Source: Neocallimastix lanati (nom. inval.)
Taxonomy: Eukaryota; Neocallimastigomycota; Neocallimastigomycetes; Neocallimastigales; Neocallimastigaceae
Assembly (NCBI GenBank): GCA_016946835.1
Contig: JACVTC010000002.1
Location: 2,116,001 to 2,180,000, forward strand
Length of the DNA: 64,000 nt
Direction of reading: 5' to 3'
Of this stretch, positions 25,160 to 37,344 are shown in pieces; the stretch's first letter is position 1, and each line of letters opens with the position of its first letter. The notes under the pieces are model-generated. The model saw only the letters and a program-made list of their open reading frames with translations. It had not been told where the DNA came from and did no database searches. Position numbers and translations under genes: made by a program.

Positions 25160-26205
25160 ACAAACACATAATTAATAAAAAAATAAATATTATTTTGTCT
25201 AATTAGAATATACTAACATTTAAAATAGTAATATAAAAAGTAATATTCAAAATAAGGTGCATAAATAAATCTAGGAAAAAATTCATATTCAATGAACCTC
25301 ACCTCCATATTGCTTATTCCGGATTATGGTTTGAATTGATTATCTGAAAGAAATTATGACTTCTCCTTCAAAGGCATTGACCCTGCTAGTCTGTCTTGCT
25401 GCATTTTCAGCCTTAACGCTCCTGGTTAGTTTTCGCTTATACTGCAGGAATAGTAACCCTTATTGAGTACTAGCCCTAGAGACATAATTTCTGATGGATC
25501 ACTCTTCTTATGAATAGAAACTATTGATACGTTATTCCATGATTTTGGAAAATCACCATTCCAAATACAATTGATTAAGGCTTTGAGACATTTAAAACCA
25601 GATGAAATATTGCTACTATCTTCACTAGATCCTTCTGAATCATCTTTACCAGGAATCAAAACTTCGAAGAATTCCATTGGAATATCATCAGAACTACAAG
25701 TTTTAAAGTTAGGCATGGATGAAATTGCTTCGCTAAGTTCTTCATCACTAATACCTTGGTTAATATCCCATTCTTGTTGCCTTGGACTTCCCAAATTCCT
25801 TTGTGTATCAAAATCTTTCCAGTAATCTTTGGAAAGACTATGATCTGAAGAATCCGACCTTAAGAATTTATAATGAGAATGCCAAGCTTTTAATTTTTCA
25901 TCTGTAGAAGAAACAAGTATATTATTATTGTTTTTAATAGGATGAGGGATCGTGAAAGATTGATTATTTATTTTTGCATTCATTTTTACCTATTTCCATG
26001 CTTTCCGACTATCATTTATAAGAGCTAACGAACATCCAATTTTAATCCAATATAAATATTCTTTTTTCCTAAATTCGTTACATTTTTTATGAATTGATTC
26101 ACATATTCTGTCATAAGAGTGTCAACTACTTTAACAAATTCATCGGAATTCATTTGCAGATACATAACTTTTAATTTGTTTGTATTTAATATGTTTTATC
26201 TTTTG
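25160..26205 (-). mobile_element. LINE fragment 1: reverse transcriptase piece joined to ORF end, degenerate
   Basis: Minus strand. The reading frame about 26130-25990 gives CESIHKKCNEFRKKEYLYWI and ends at an in-frame TAG (25990-25992). It then continues as a 185-residue frame (25983-25426) with the segment before the reverse transcriptase core: SSDDIPMEFFEVL, then LINCIWNGDFPKSWNNVSIV and SIHKK. After this the catalytic part is missing. The sequence jumps to the ORF end (KLTRSVKAENAARQTSRVNA, about 25425-25366) and its 3' flank, which match the end of the longer LINE at 50040-50330. So this is an internally deleted, dead copy of that LINE. It stops at the minisatellite near 26210. Confidence 0.8.
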
Positions 26206-26212
26206 AAGACAA

Positions 26213-26647
26213 TAAATAATTAATAATAAATAATAAATAATAAATTATAAATAATAATAGAAAGAGTATTTATTAATAAATAATAAATAATAAATAATAA
26301 TAGAAAAAGTATTTATTAATAAATAATAAAAATAAATATTAAATAATAATAGAAAAAGTATTTATTTATAAATAATAAAAATAAATAATAAATAATAATA
26401 GAAAGAGTATTTATTAATAAATAAGAAATAATAATAGAAAGAGTATTTATTAATAAATAAGAAATAATAATAGAAAGAGTATTTATTAATAAATAATAAA
26501 TAATAAATAATAATAAAAAGTGTATTTATTAATAAATAATAAAAATAAATAATAAATAATAATAGAAAGAGTATTTATTAATAAATAATAAATAATAAAT
26601 AATAAATAATAAATAATAATAATAAATAATAAATAATAATAATAAAT

Positions 26648-26649
<2 letters not shown>
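26213..26649. repeat. TAA-rich minisatellite with GAAAGAGTATTTATTAAT units
   Basis: About eight copies of a GAAA(G/A)AGTATTTATTAAT core, spaced about 34-50 bp by variable numbers of AATAATAAATAA. It separates LINE fragment 1 from LINE fragment 2. The same core is found at 28340-28640 and, inverted, at 47750-47820. Confidence 0.85.
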
Positions 26650-26691
<42 letters not shown>

Positions 26692-28219
26692 CAGGGAAGA
26701 GAATACACTTCCAAAACTTTATTAAATTTTATTTTAAAAAATACATGTAGGTGAAAAGTACATTTGAAATTAAAAATAAAAAATTAAAAAATAAAAAAAA
26801 TAAAAAAGCTCGAAAATATTATGTATTTCGGCAAGTTGTACTATGCGGGAATTTTTCCCTTCCTATCAAATAAAAAAGAAATAAAACCTAGAAGTAACAT
26901 CTTTAAAATAGATAGTGTGGTGTCCACTAAACTCTCCCCGGACTCATCATTTATTGAACTACTAGGGAGAGATTCATCCTTCGTAGCAATAGATGACGAT
27001 CCTGTATTATCATTATGCCTTATCAGTACGACGTCGACGCTCTTGGATAAGTTTGGTATTTTGCAATACCTATCAAATAATAGCTCAAACGAACTACTAA
27101 TGATAGGTATTGCACTTGTTAAGAATTCCGCCAAGCCCACAATTTTTGGAACAGGTGACTCAGATGAACCTTTGAAAAGTAGTTCATTTAATTGTCTCTG
27201 TTCCCCACTATCGAAATGTAGCTCATTTAAAACTAAAGTCCCACCAAGAAGGAACAAGTATATATAATGATTGATATAATCTTCAAAATTAGAAATAGAG
27301 TCATAGGAAGAAAGAGGATTAAACACTTTAATCTTCCTAAGGAATAAAACATAGAGATCATCGATGAAATTTAAAGAATTCCATCTAAAAGATGCAAGAG
27401 CATCGCATTTAAAAATCCAATATTCAAAAGATTGTTTATCTTCGCCACAACAGGGGCAATACTTGGGACAATCTTCTGAAACTATACCCATTCTAATAGC
27501 AATAGTAGTATTGTATTTATAACCACAGCGTAAACGAATAATCCACGAAAACCCTAAGTTGAATTGGGGATATTTTAAACTAAGCATAATTATAGCTTTA
27601 TTGTTTGAGAACTTATTACGATCGTAATTTTGACCTTTAATACCTTGAAATTTGGCAACTGATTTCCAGTAACGTTCTAAAATATCGTCATATTTTTCAC
27701 ATTTATATTTTTTGATTTTTTTATACAGTGTTCTAGATTCTTTAGTCCAGGAATAATGATGCATTTTGGGAATAGATTTAATAAGATCCTTTATAATACA
27801 GTTTGATTTACTCCATTTTGCAAATGATTTAATCTGTAAGGCTGCGCAGACACCAGCAATAGGAGGAATGCTTAGATCTCGAGATAAAGCATAAGTACTC
27901 ATAGTAGAATTATGTCTAATATAGTCATTGTCTTCTGAACTTGTTTTACCATTTTTAGAGAAGGAGCCGATACACCAAAATAGACCAGTATTAATTAATG
28001 TTTGAATTCTGGCCGTTCTGGATTTGTTTGAACCAAGTAAAGGAGAATAATAAATTACTTTACTAATAACAAAGGATTGAAGAACTTTTTTCTTGTATGC
28101 AATAGGGATAAGTTTATTTGAGAAGAAATGTGTAAATGAAAGAAGGGATTTTCTAACTTTAAAATGCATGTGAGATATAATGTGTTCTAGTAAGAGATCA
28201 TCAGAAAAAGGAATACCAA
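26650..28219 (-). mobile_element. LINE fragment 2: 3' half with poly(A) tail
   Basis: Minus strand. A 442-residue open frame (28169-26841, extended without stop upstream to about 28215 through LGIPFSDDLLLEHIISH) encodes the part after the reverse transcriptase core. Typical LINE signatures are YLGIPFS, then VIYYSPLLGSNKSRTARIQT and LINTGLFW, and near the C-terminus the Cys-rich CPKYCPCCGEDKQSFEYWIF with a following KCD. The 3' end carries a 39-nt poly(A) tail (seen as T at 26650-26688). The 5' end is cut where the minisatellite begins. It belongs to a family related to, but distinct from, fragment 1. The frame is still open, so insertion is probably fairly recent, but without the catalytic domain it cannot be autonomous. 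Confidence 0.85.
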
Positions 28220-28640
28220 GATAATAATAAATAATAAATAATAATAATAAATAATAAATAATAATAATAAATAATTAATAATAGTAATAAATAATAAATA
28301 CTAAATAATAAATACTAAATAATAAATACTAAATAATAAATAATAAATAATAAAAATAGTATTTATTAATAATATGTAATAAGTAATAGAAAATAAATAA
28401 TAAATAATAATAGAAAGAGTATTTATTGATATATAATAAATAATAAATAATAAATAATAAATAACAAATAATAAAAAATAATAAATAATAAATAATAAAT
28501 AATAAAAATAGTATTTATTAATAAATAATAGGTAATAAGTAATAGATAATAAATAATAAATAATAATAGAAAGAGTATTTATTAATATATAATAAATAAT
28601 AAATAATAAATAATAAATAATTAAATAATAAAATTAATAC
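28220..28640. repeat. TAA-rich minisatellite right of LINE fragment 2
   Basis: AATAATAAATAA runs with four further (G)A..AGTATTTATT cores (about 28353, 28411, 28504, 28570). With 26213-26649 it brackets the LINE, suggesting insertion into this repeat. Confidence 0.85.
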
Positions 28641-29149
28641 ACTGAAAAAATAAAAATTTTGACAGTCTTTTTTTTTTTTTTATATTTTTTTTATTCATTT
28701 ATTTATTAATTTTTAAATTTTTTAAAACTTTTTCTTTACAAAATTTAATTTATTTATTAAATTAAATAAAATTCTATGATTAAATAAATATTAAATTAAA
28801 AAGTAATAGATAGATTATGAGATAAATAGATAGATACAAAAATAAATTTAAAAATATATATTTATGATATTAAATATAATATGATAAATATATATTAATT
28901 ATGATATATTGTTTAGGATATTAATGTTTTAATGTTTTAATATTTTAAAGTTTTAATTGATATAAAAATGAGTTTTCTTTCTCTATTTTTTATATTTTAT
29001 TATTAATTAATTATTTTATGTTTTAATGTTAATTATATGATTTTTAATATTTTGGTATATTTTAAATTTCTATTTTTTATTTATAATTTTTATGTTATAT
29101 TCATGTTTTTGATAATTTAATTTAATTCATTTAATATAATTTTTTTTTT
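28619..29149 (-). other. 3' flank of copy E (inverted-repeat arm)
   Basis: Reverse complement of the D 3' flank, from AATACACTGAAAAAATAAAA through to the stop codon of E. Arms of D and E together run about 2.6 kb each around a loop of about 4.3 kb. Confidence 0.7.
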
Positions 29150-30676
29150 TTAATTTATTTGTTTATTACGTTTAAGAGTATCTAAAACTTTATATAATCT
29201 ATCTAAAGATAAATCAAGTTCAGCTTGTTCAACTGCAAAACAAATTCTAAACCAATTTCTTTCTTCATAACTATCTTTACTGAAGAATGCTTGACTTGGA
29301 GAAATATATAATCCTCCTTCTAATAATTTCATCCATAAATCATATTCATCTAATCCTGCTTGATGAAGATCAATATAGATAAAGAATCCTGAATCTCCTT
29401 TAACATATGGAATACCATGTGCATTTAATGAATTAGTTAAATGATTGTAACTTTTGAATAATTTTCGATTGTTATTTAAAATGAATTCATCCGTCCATTT
29501 TTCATCTGATAAAATATTAACAAGAATATTATCAATATTAGTTGGAATACAAGTTAAGAAACAAATTTTTTGTATAGCTGCCATAACGGTTTTAGAATAT
29601 GAAATTGTAACTCCAATTCTTAATCCATTCAAACAGAAATCTTTAGAAAATCCCCATAATCCATGAGTATTTTCCGGATCTGGAAGATCTAATGAAAATA
29701 TTGAGGTGAATTTATTACTTTGTCCATCAATATCACTTTCAATTCTTTTAATACTTTTAGAATGTTGACATTGATCACAATGACATTCATAATCTTCAAT
29801 AGTTTTACCTTCTTCAATATTTTCTGTAACTATATCATTCCATGTTGAAAGTCCATAAATTTCATCACAAATGACGAAAAGTCCATGAGACTTAGCAAAG
29901 TTACAGAAAAGAAGAAGTTGCTCAGCACTGTAACATCGTCCAAATGGATTGTTTGGATTAGCAATGATAATACCTTTAACTGGTCTACTTGAATTTCTTA
30001 AAGCTTCTTCTAAAGCTTCTTCACTAACCTTCAAACAATCATCTTTTTCATGTTGAACTGGAACAGGATATACTCTTGCTCCATATTTAATATCGGCTTC
30101 AAATCCTCCATAGAATGGTCCTGGAACTAAAAACGCATCTCCTGCATCAAATAAAACTTCTCCACATAAATTAAGAAGTGGTCCACATCCATTTCCAACA
30201 CAAATATTTTCTTTACTTAATAAAACTTTTGGATTAAAGTGACGATTTAATAATTTAGCAATTTCTTCACGTAATCTATCAGAACCTGGATTTGGACCAT
30301 AAAGTAATTGTTCAGGAGTAACGGTTGAAACTTTTGGATCATTGATTTTACTTAACATTTCAACATTATTTAATTTATTTTCAGCTGTTCCAAGATTAAT
30401 AATACCGTTTGGATTTGTTTCTGGATGATATTTATTATTACGAACAATAATAATACCTTTACTTAAAAGGAATTCTTCATTTTGAATTTCTAAAGCTCTC
30501 TTAGATAACTTTGGACCATTAAGAGGTTTGAAAATTTTAGCCTTTTTATTATTTCTTTGAATAGAAGTAACCTTTAAATTTCTATTATGAGAAGGAACTT
30601 TTTCAAAATTATTAAATTCTAAATTTCTTTTATTAGAAATTACAGATATTGATTCTAAAGCGGTGGCGATTGGCAT
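29150..30676 (-). CDS. ACC synthase-like PLP-dependent aminotransferase, copy E
   Basis: Intronless, 508 residues. Seen differences from D are Pro9 to Ser (shared with F), Arg47 to Lys (shared with H) and Ile116 to Val (shared with C); all catalytic and PLP residues are unchanged. The C-terminus LKRNKQIN is that of D, F, G and H. The mosaic of shared single changes with different partners is what repeated recombination between copies would leave. Its promoter palindrome (30790-30809) has one base changed in one half compared with C, D, F, G and H. E is divergent from F across a 6.7 kb spacer. Confidence 0.95.
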   Translation of the reverse strand: MPIATALESISVISNKRNLEFNNFEKVPSHNRNLKVTSIQRNNKKAKIFKPLNGPKLSKRALEIQNEEFLLSKGIIIVRNNKYHPETNPNGIINLGTAENKLNNVEMLSKINDPKVSTVTPEQLLYGPNPGSDRLREEIAKLLNRHFNPKVLLSKENICVGNGCGPLLNLCGEVLFDAGDAFLVPGPFYGGFEADIKYGARVYPVPVQHEKDDCLKVSEEALEEALRNSSRPVKGIIIANPNNPFGRCYSAEQLLLFCNFAKSHGLFVICDEIYGLSTWNDIVTENIEEGKTIEDYECHCDQCQHSKSIKRIESDIDGQSNKFTSIFSLDLPDPENTHGLWGFSKDFCLNGLRIGVTISYSKTVMAAIQKICFLTCIPTNIDNILVNILSDEKWTDEFILNNNRKLFKSYNHLTNSLNAHGIPYVKGDSGFFIYIDLHQAGLDEYDLWMKLLEGGLYISPSQAFFSKDSYEERNWFRICFAVEQAELDLSLDRLYKVLDTLKRNKQIN

Positions 30677-31146
30677 TTTTATTTATTAATTATTTAATTA
30701 TTATTTATAAAATAAAAAAACGTTTTTAATTGAAAAAAATTATATTGTTTTGACAAATTTTAAAAAATAAACTTTATTGCTTATAAAAAAAAAGTTTAAT
30801 CTAACTTTTCGAATTATGATATCTTTTAAATAAAAATATTTTTTAGGAATTTACTAAAAATCCTTATTTAAAATCTTTAAATATTATTTGATTATAAATT
30901 ATTGATTGATGAAAATAAAAAAAACTGTAGGAAAAAGTTTTATTTATTTATATAAAAATTTTTTTCATAAAATTTTAGAATTTTAAACTTTGATTTGTAA
31001 TTAAAATTTTTTTTTCATATATATTAATATATAGAATGTATTATACATATTTATTATATTTATTATTATTAATATACTACATTATATATAATTTATAATT
31101 TAATTAAAAAAGTTTAATGAAAAAATTTTAATTTATCTATAATAGA
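30677..31146 (-). promoter_or_regulatory. Shared upstream region of copy E
   Basis: The first 150 bp are almost base-for-base the same as before F and H, including TTCAATTAAAAACGTTTTTT. The palindrome at 30790-30809 reads AAAAGTTTAATCTAACTTTT, with one half mutated. Confidence 0.55.
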
Positions 31147-31260
31147 TGTCAACAAAAATGGTGTTAAATAATTTCAACATTAAATTAGTTAACATTAGAT
31201 TTATGTAATTAATTATGATTAAACAAATTTAATGTTGAAATTATTTAATATTTAGCAAAT
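31147..31260 (+). repeat. Boundary element with internal inverted repeat (E side)
   Basis: Nearly identical to 15896-16010, lacking only about eight bases in the loop (TTATGTAATTAATTATG instead of a longer form). It marks the start of the E-F satellite array, 471 bp before the start codon of E. Confidence 0.75.
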
Positions 31261-34139
31261 AAAATAAAAATCTTATTAAAAAATAAAAATATTCATTGAT
31301 TATTATTTATTTATTTATTTTTTTTAAAAGTAAAAATAAAGATTGAATTAACGGAATTATTTAATAAAGAAATATATAAAGGCTATAAAGGCAAATATTA
31401 TTTTGATCATAATAATATACAAAAAGAGTTTTATTACTATAAATTAATAATACTTTTATATATATATATAATATTATGGTAATAATTTTAATACTTAACC
31501 ATTTATATATAAATAAATAATGTTCTCTCATAATTTTTTTAAATTATTAAAAGATATGATTTAATTAACTATTTTTATTCGTTACCTGCTGTAATTATTT
31601 ATTAACTTTTTTTTTTTAATCTTTTACTAGGAATAAATTTTATTTAATAATACTTAATATTTATTAAAAAAATAAATGAAAAAAAATTTATTTATTAACT
31701 GAATATATAAATATATATTTCTTATATTAGAAAGAAGATCAAATACATTAAAGTGTTACTACTATTTAGAGAATATATTAATATTATAAGTTCTTTTTTA
31801 TAAAATAATATGATTTTAAATTATTAATCAAAGTGAATACAGTAAATTATCTTAATTTTAAATTATCTTAATAATTATAAATAATATAATCCTATTTATT
31901 TGAATTTATATTTTTAAATTACCCTTGTTATATTGAAATATATCATTAATATTAAAAAAAAAAATATATGTCTAATATCATTTAAAATATAATTTGAATA
32001 ACTAATATTATATTAATTATTTTGTAATTACGTATTTTCAAATAGAAATTTTTTATAATAGTTCATTTATATCAATTATGTTATTTTATTATTAAATAGG
32101 GAGTACTTTTAATGAAAAATTATATGGCTATTCAATATGAAATAATATAATAATATAATATTATTATTAATTAAAATACCCAAATAATCTTAATTATATT
32201 TTATTAAATAAAAATATTGGATGAAAAAGAAAGAATAAAATATAAACCGTATGTCTAAAGAATCATAATAAAATAATAAATAAGATCAAAAAGAATTATA
32301 TATATAAATATTTTAAAATTAAAATTAAATATTTAAATTAATGAATTAAAAGCAATATATTTTGTAAAGAAAATTTTTGTAAAAGTTAATTTAGTGTATA
32401 AATTAGAATAGGAATAATAAATAAAATAAAAAAAAAGCATTATTACCAAATCTGTTTTTAAAAGAAGAAATGGCATCTCAATTATTAAATAAATATATTA
32501 TTAAATATATTTATAAAATATGATAATGTATATTAATCTTATTATATTTAAATGTAGTGTTATTTAAAATTAACATATTAAAACATATTAAATATTTTAT
32601 ACTGAATTTGCCCTACTTTTTTTGCATTTTTACTTTTTCTTTTTCTTTTTCCTTTTCTTTCATTATAAAAAAATTTTCATTTAATTATTCCTAAGAAATA
32701 TAATTAATATTTTTAATACATAAAATTATAATTATATTATTAATTAATTTTAATTAAATATTTTTCAAAACAGAATGAATTTTATAGAAATTATTTTAAT
32801 TAGAGTTAAATATCAAGATTTAATTTTTATTTATAGCTTTAATTAATTAATTATATTATTGGATTATATTAAACTAATAATTTTTATATAAATTATTTGA
32901 TTAAACAAATTTAATGTTGAAATTATTTAATATTTAGCAAATAAAATAAAAGTATTAATCGGAAAAGATTAATATTTCCAAAAAATTCCTTAAATTAAGA
33001 AGATGTTTAAAAAATTAAAATTAAAGAAGTTCTTAATAATAATAATAATAATTATTATTTTTTTTAAAAAAATAAAAAGCAATTAGATAGAATTAACCAA
33101 GTTTAATAATAAAGATATAAAGCTAGTAAATGCTAAATTGATTATAACAAAATGCATTAAATATTATTATAGTTTAAAAATTAAAGTAAATAATAGTTTA
33201 ATATATATATAATATTAATAGTAAAGTATTTAAAAATCAATTACTTAACCATTTATATATATATATATATATATTAATATGTCAATTTTTCATAAATCTC
33301 TAAAATATTGGAAGATATAATATAATAAAGTTGTACTTTATATATATATATATATTTATTTTTGCATATTGATTACTTGCATAAATAAATACATACATTA
33401 ATAAAATTCAAATATTCAAATAATAATCAAATCAAGTATTTTTGAGCGATAATATAAATAGCTTTTAAATATATTTTAATATTTGTGATATAAAGTAGAA
33501 TATTATATCCTTTTTTTTAAATTATTAAATCTTTAATTATAATTGATAAAATGAATATTTTAAATTATCATGATATCATTATTTGAAAAATTTCAAAGTA
33601 TTAAAAAACTAATAATAATTAAATTATTAAATTGACATTTTTAATTTCTTTATTCATATTGAAATATTGAAATATGACTTAAAATATTTATATAAAATTA
33701 TATTATTAATTTCTATTAAAATATAATGAATAAAACTAATATTATATTACTCCTCATAAATATTTAGTAATAAGAGATTTACAAAAAGATAGATTTCTGA
33801 TATATATGAATTTATAAATTTTAAAAGCATATTGGCATGTGAATTTTAAAATTAATTCGTATTTATTATTATTTTTATTTTTCCTCTTAATTATTTGAAA
33901 AATGAAGTATTATAAGGGGTTATTTTAATTTACTTTATAATTATTAAGAATACAGTATTTAAAATAGTTGGACGTTCAATTAGAGATATAAAAATTGTTT
34001 TATAATATGAAATAAATAAAAATTTTAAAGAAAATTCTAATAAAACCAATTTAAGTGATCTTAAATGAATCTTTATTAAATAAGAATACTAGTTATAGAA
34101 GAATACATAAAATATATCAGAATTACTAAATTTGTATAT

Positions 34140-34171
<32 letters not shown>

Positions 34172-34515
34172 CATAATAAAATACTTAAAATGTATGTATA
34201 TAAAAGCATATTTTTAAAATTAATTTTTAAATATTTATACGGAAGAATTAAAAGTTATATATTTTATAAAGGAAATATAAGTAAAAGTTAATTTAGTGTA
34301 TAAATTATAATAGGAAAAATAAATGAAATATAAAAAAAGCATTATTACCAAATTTGTTTTTTTAAAAAAAGAAATGACGTCTCAATTATTAAATAAATAT
34401 ATTGTTAAATATATTTACAAAATATGATAATGTATATTAATTTTATTATATTTAAATGTAATGTTATTTAAAATTAACGTTTAAAATGACATTAAAATAT
34501 ATTAATCTTAATTTG

Positions 34516-34570
<55 letters not shown>

Positions 34571-36700
34571 CTCTTTTCCTTTTATTATTATTATTATTAT
34601 TATTTAAAATAAATTATTTAATTATTCCTAAAAAATATAATTAATATTTTTAATATATAAAATTTTAATTATATTTTTAATTAATTTTAATTAAATATTT
34701 TTCGAAAAAAAAGATTCAACTAATTTTGATATGATTTAAAGAGATTATTTTAATTAGTTAATTGTTAGGTAATATCAAGATTTAATTTTTATATTTTTAA
34801 TTATATTATTAAATTATATTAAACTAATAATTTGTATATAAATTATTTAACAAATAATTATTTAACAAATTTAATGTTGAAATTATTTAATATATAGCAA
34901 ATAAAATAAAAGTATTAATCGTGAAAAGATTAATATTTCCAAAAAATTCTTTAAATAAGAAGTTGATTTAAAAAATTAAAATTAAAGAAGTTATCAATAA
35001 TATTTACTATTTTCTTAAAAAAAAAAAAAAAAGGAATAAAATTTAAAAAGTATAAACGGAATTTATAATTTAGATATAAAAATAGAAATACTAAATTGAT
35101 TATAATAAGATGAAATAAATATTTTTATGGTTTAAAAATTGAAATAAATAGTACTTTAATATATAATATATAATATTAATAATAAAGTATTTAAAAATCA
35201 ATTACTTAACCATTTATATATATATATTAATATGTCAATTTTCATAATTCCCTAAAATATTGGATTAATGATTTAGTAAAGTTGTATTATATATATTTTT
35301 TTTAATAATTGTATATTGATTACTTGAACATATAAACATGTATATATTAATAGCATATGAAATCAAATATATTAAGGCATTATGGTTATTTAAAGAACTT
35401 TAAAAGTATTTTAATATGTATTATATAAAATAGAATAATAGAATAGCTTTTTGCATCTATTATTCCTATTATTATAATTAATAAAAATGAATATTATAAA
35501 ATTATGATTTGAAAAATTTTTAAATACTAAAAAATTATAATATTTCATTTATTAATTTGATATCTTTAATTTATTCAATTTTATTGAAATAAATATGTAA
35601 TAAATATTAATTCAAAATAATATTATAGATATCAAATAAAATATAATGAATAAAATTAATATTAAACTCCTCTTGAATATTAAATAATATAATATTTACA
35701 AAAGGAAAATTTCAAATAATTATAAATTTATTTATTAATAAGAAATATTGACATGTGAATTTTAAAAATTGATTTCTTTTTATTTATCATTATTATTCCA
35801 AATATTTTTTTTTCTTTAATTATTTGAAAAATTAAACTTATTAGGGTTATTTTAAATGTATTGATATTATTAATAATATCAAAATATAAAATAGTTGGAT
35901 GTTAATTTGAGGTGTAAAATAGTTGTTTTACAATATGAAATAAAGGTACTTAAAGAAAATTCTAATAAAACCAATTTAAGTGATCTTTTTTTAAATGATT
36001 TTTTATTAAATAAGAATACTAGTTAAAGAAGAATACATAAAATATATCATGAAAATTTACTAAATTTATATATAGAAAAAAAAATATAATAAAATTATAA
36101 AGTTGTATAAATATAAAAGCATATATTTAAAATTAAATATAAAATACTTCTTTGGATGAATTAAAAGAAATATATAGGAAATGATAGTAAAAGTTAATTT
36201 AGTGTATAAATTAGAATAGGAATAATAAATGAAAAATGCGTTATTACCAAATTTATTTTTAAAAGAAGAAATAACATCTCAATTATTAAATAAAAATATT
36301 GTTAAATATATTTATAAAATTTAATTATGTATATTAATCTTATTATATTTAAATGTAATGTTATTTAAAATTAACATATGAAAACATATTAAAATATTTT
36401 ATACTGAATTTTCCCTACTTTTTTTACATTTTTACATTTTCTTTTTCTTTTTCCTTTTCTTTCATTATTAAAAAAAACTCATTTAATTGTTCCTCAGATA
36501 TATAATTAATATTTTTAATATAAAATTTTAATTATATTATTAATTAATTTTAAATAAATATTTTTCAAAACAAAATAATATAAAAAGATTTATTATGTCT
36601 TAAAGAAATTATTTTAATTGGCTGTAAAGTTAAACAGAATCTACATTCATTTTGTATTTCTTGTTTAACGTATTAATATTATTGGAATATAATTAACAAA
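31225..36700 (+). repeat. Array of about three 1.9-kb non-coding satellite units (E-F spacer)
   Basis: Same satellite and same orientation as in the C-D spacer. The unit marker is at about 31225, 32907 and 34867, with the closing end near 36698 (periods about 1682, 1960 and 1831 bp). The segment about 33190-34500 is nearly identical to 20045-21310, while other units are more diverged, so homogenisation is patchy. It contains a 29-nt poly(A) run (34142-34170) and a roughly 49-nt poly(T) run (34518-34566). No reading frame is credible. Confidence 0.75.
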
Positions 36701-36738
36701 TTTATTGATGAAATTATTTAACATAATTTTTGTTGACA
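36698..36738 (-). repeat. Boundary element upstream of copy F
   Basis: Minus strand TGTCAACAAAAATTATGTTA followed by AATAATTTCATCAATAAATT, 607 bp before the start codon of F; closest to the element before D. Confidence 0.75.
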
Positions 36739-37344
36739 TTTATTTTAAGATTAAAAATTTAAATATTCATTCTTTATTTATATTATAATTTTTTTTTATG
36801 TAAATTTTGAAATTTAATAAAATATATTATAATATATATTATACATTTTATACGAAAATTAAAAAAAATTAATATGTAAAGATTAAATATAGTTTAATAT
36901 ATTGTAATATATGTATAATACATTTTATATATTTTTTATTTAATTATAATAAATACAAAAAAAAAAAAGTTTAATTAAAAGAAAAAATTTCAAATGACCG
37001 AAGACAATATTATTAATGGATTAAAAAATAAACAAATAAATTAATAATTAATAAAAAATTTCTTATATAAATAAATAAGATTTTTTCCAAAAATTTTTTT
37101 ATTTTCATCAATCAATATTTTATAATCAAATAATATTTAAGGATTTTAAATAAGGATTTTTTGTAAATTCTTAATATAATCAATTTTATTTAAAAGAGAT
37201 CATAATTCGAAAAGTTTGATTAAACTTTTTATTTTTATAAGCAATAAAGTTTATTTTTTAAAATTTGTCAAAACAATATAATTTTTTTCAATTAAAAACG
37301 TTTTTTTATTTTATAAATAATAATTAAATAATTAATAAATAAAA
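36739..37344 (+). promoter_or_regulatory. Shared upstream region of copy F
   Basis: Closely matches that of D (including the GACCGAAGACAATATTATTA stretch) and, over the last 300 bp, that of H. Palindrome AAAAGTTTGATTAAACTTTT at 37210-37229. Confidence 0.55.

Noticed and set aside
26821-27267. Plus-strand open frame of 148 residues
   Set aside because: It is antisense to the C-terminal part of the LINE ORF on the minus strand, which has clear family motifs.
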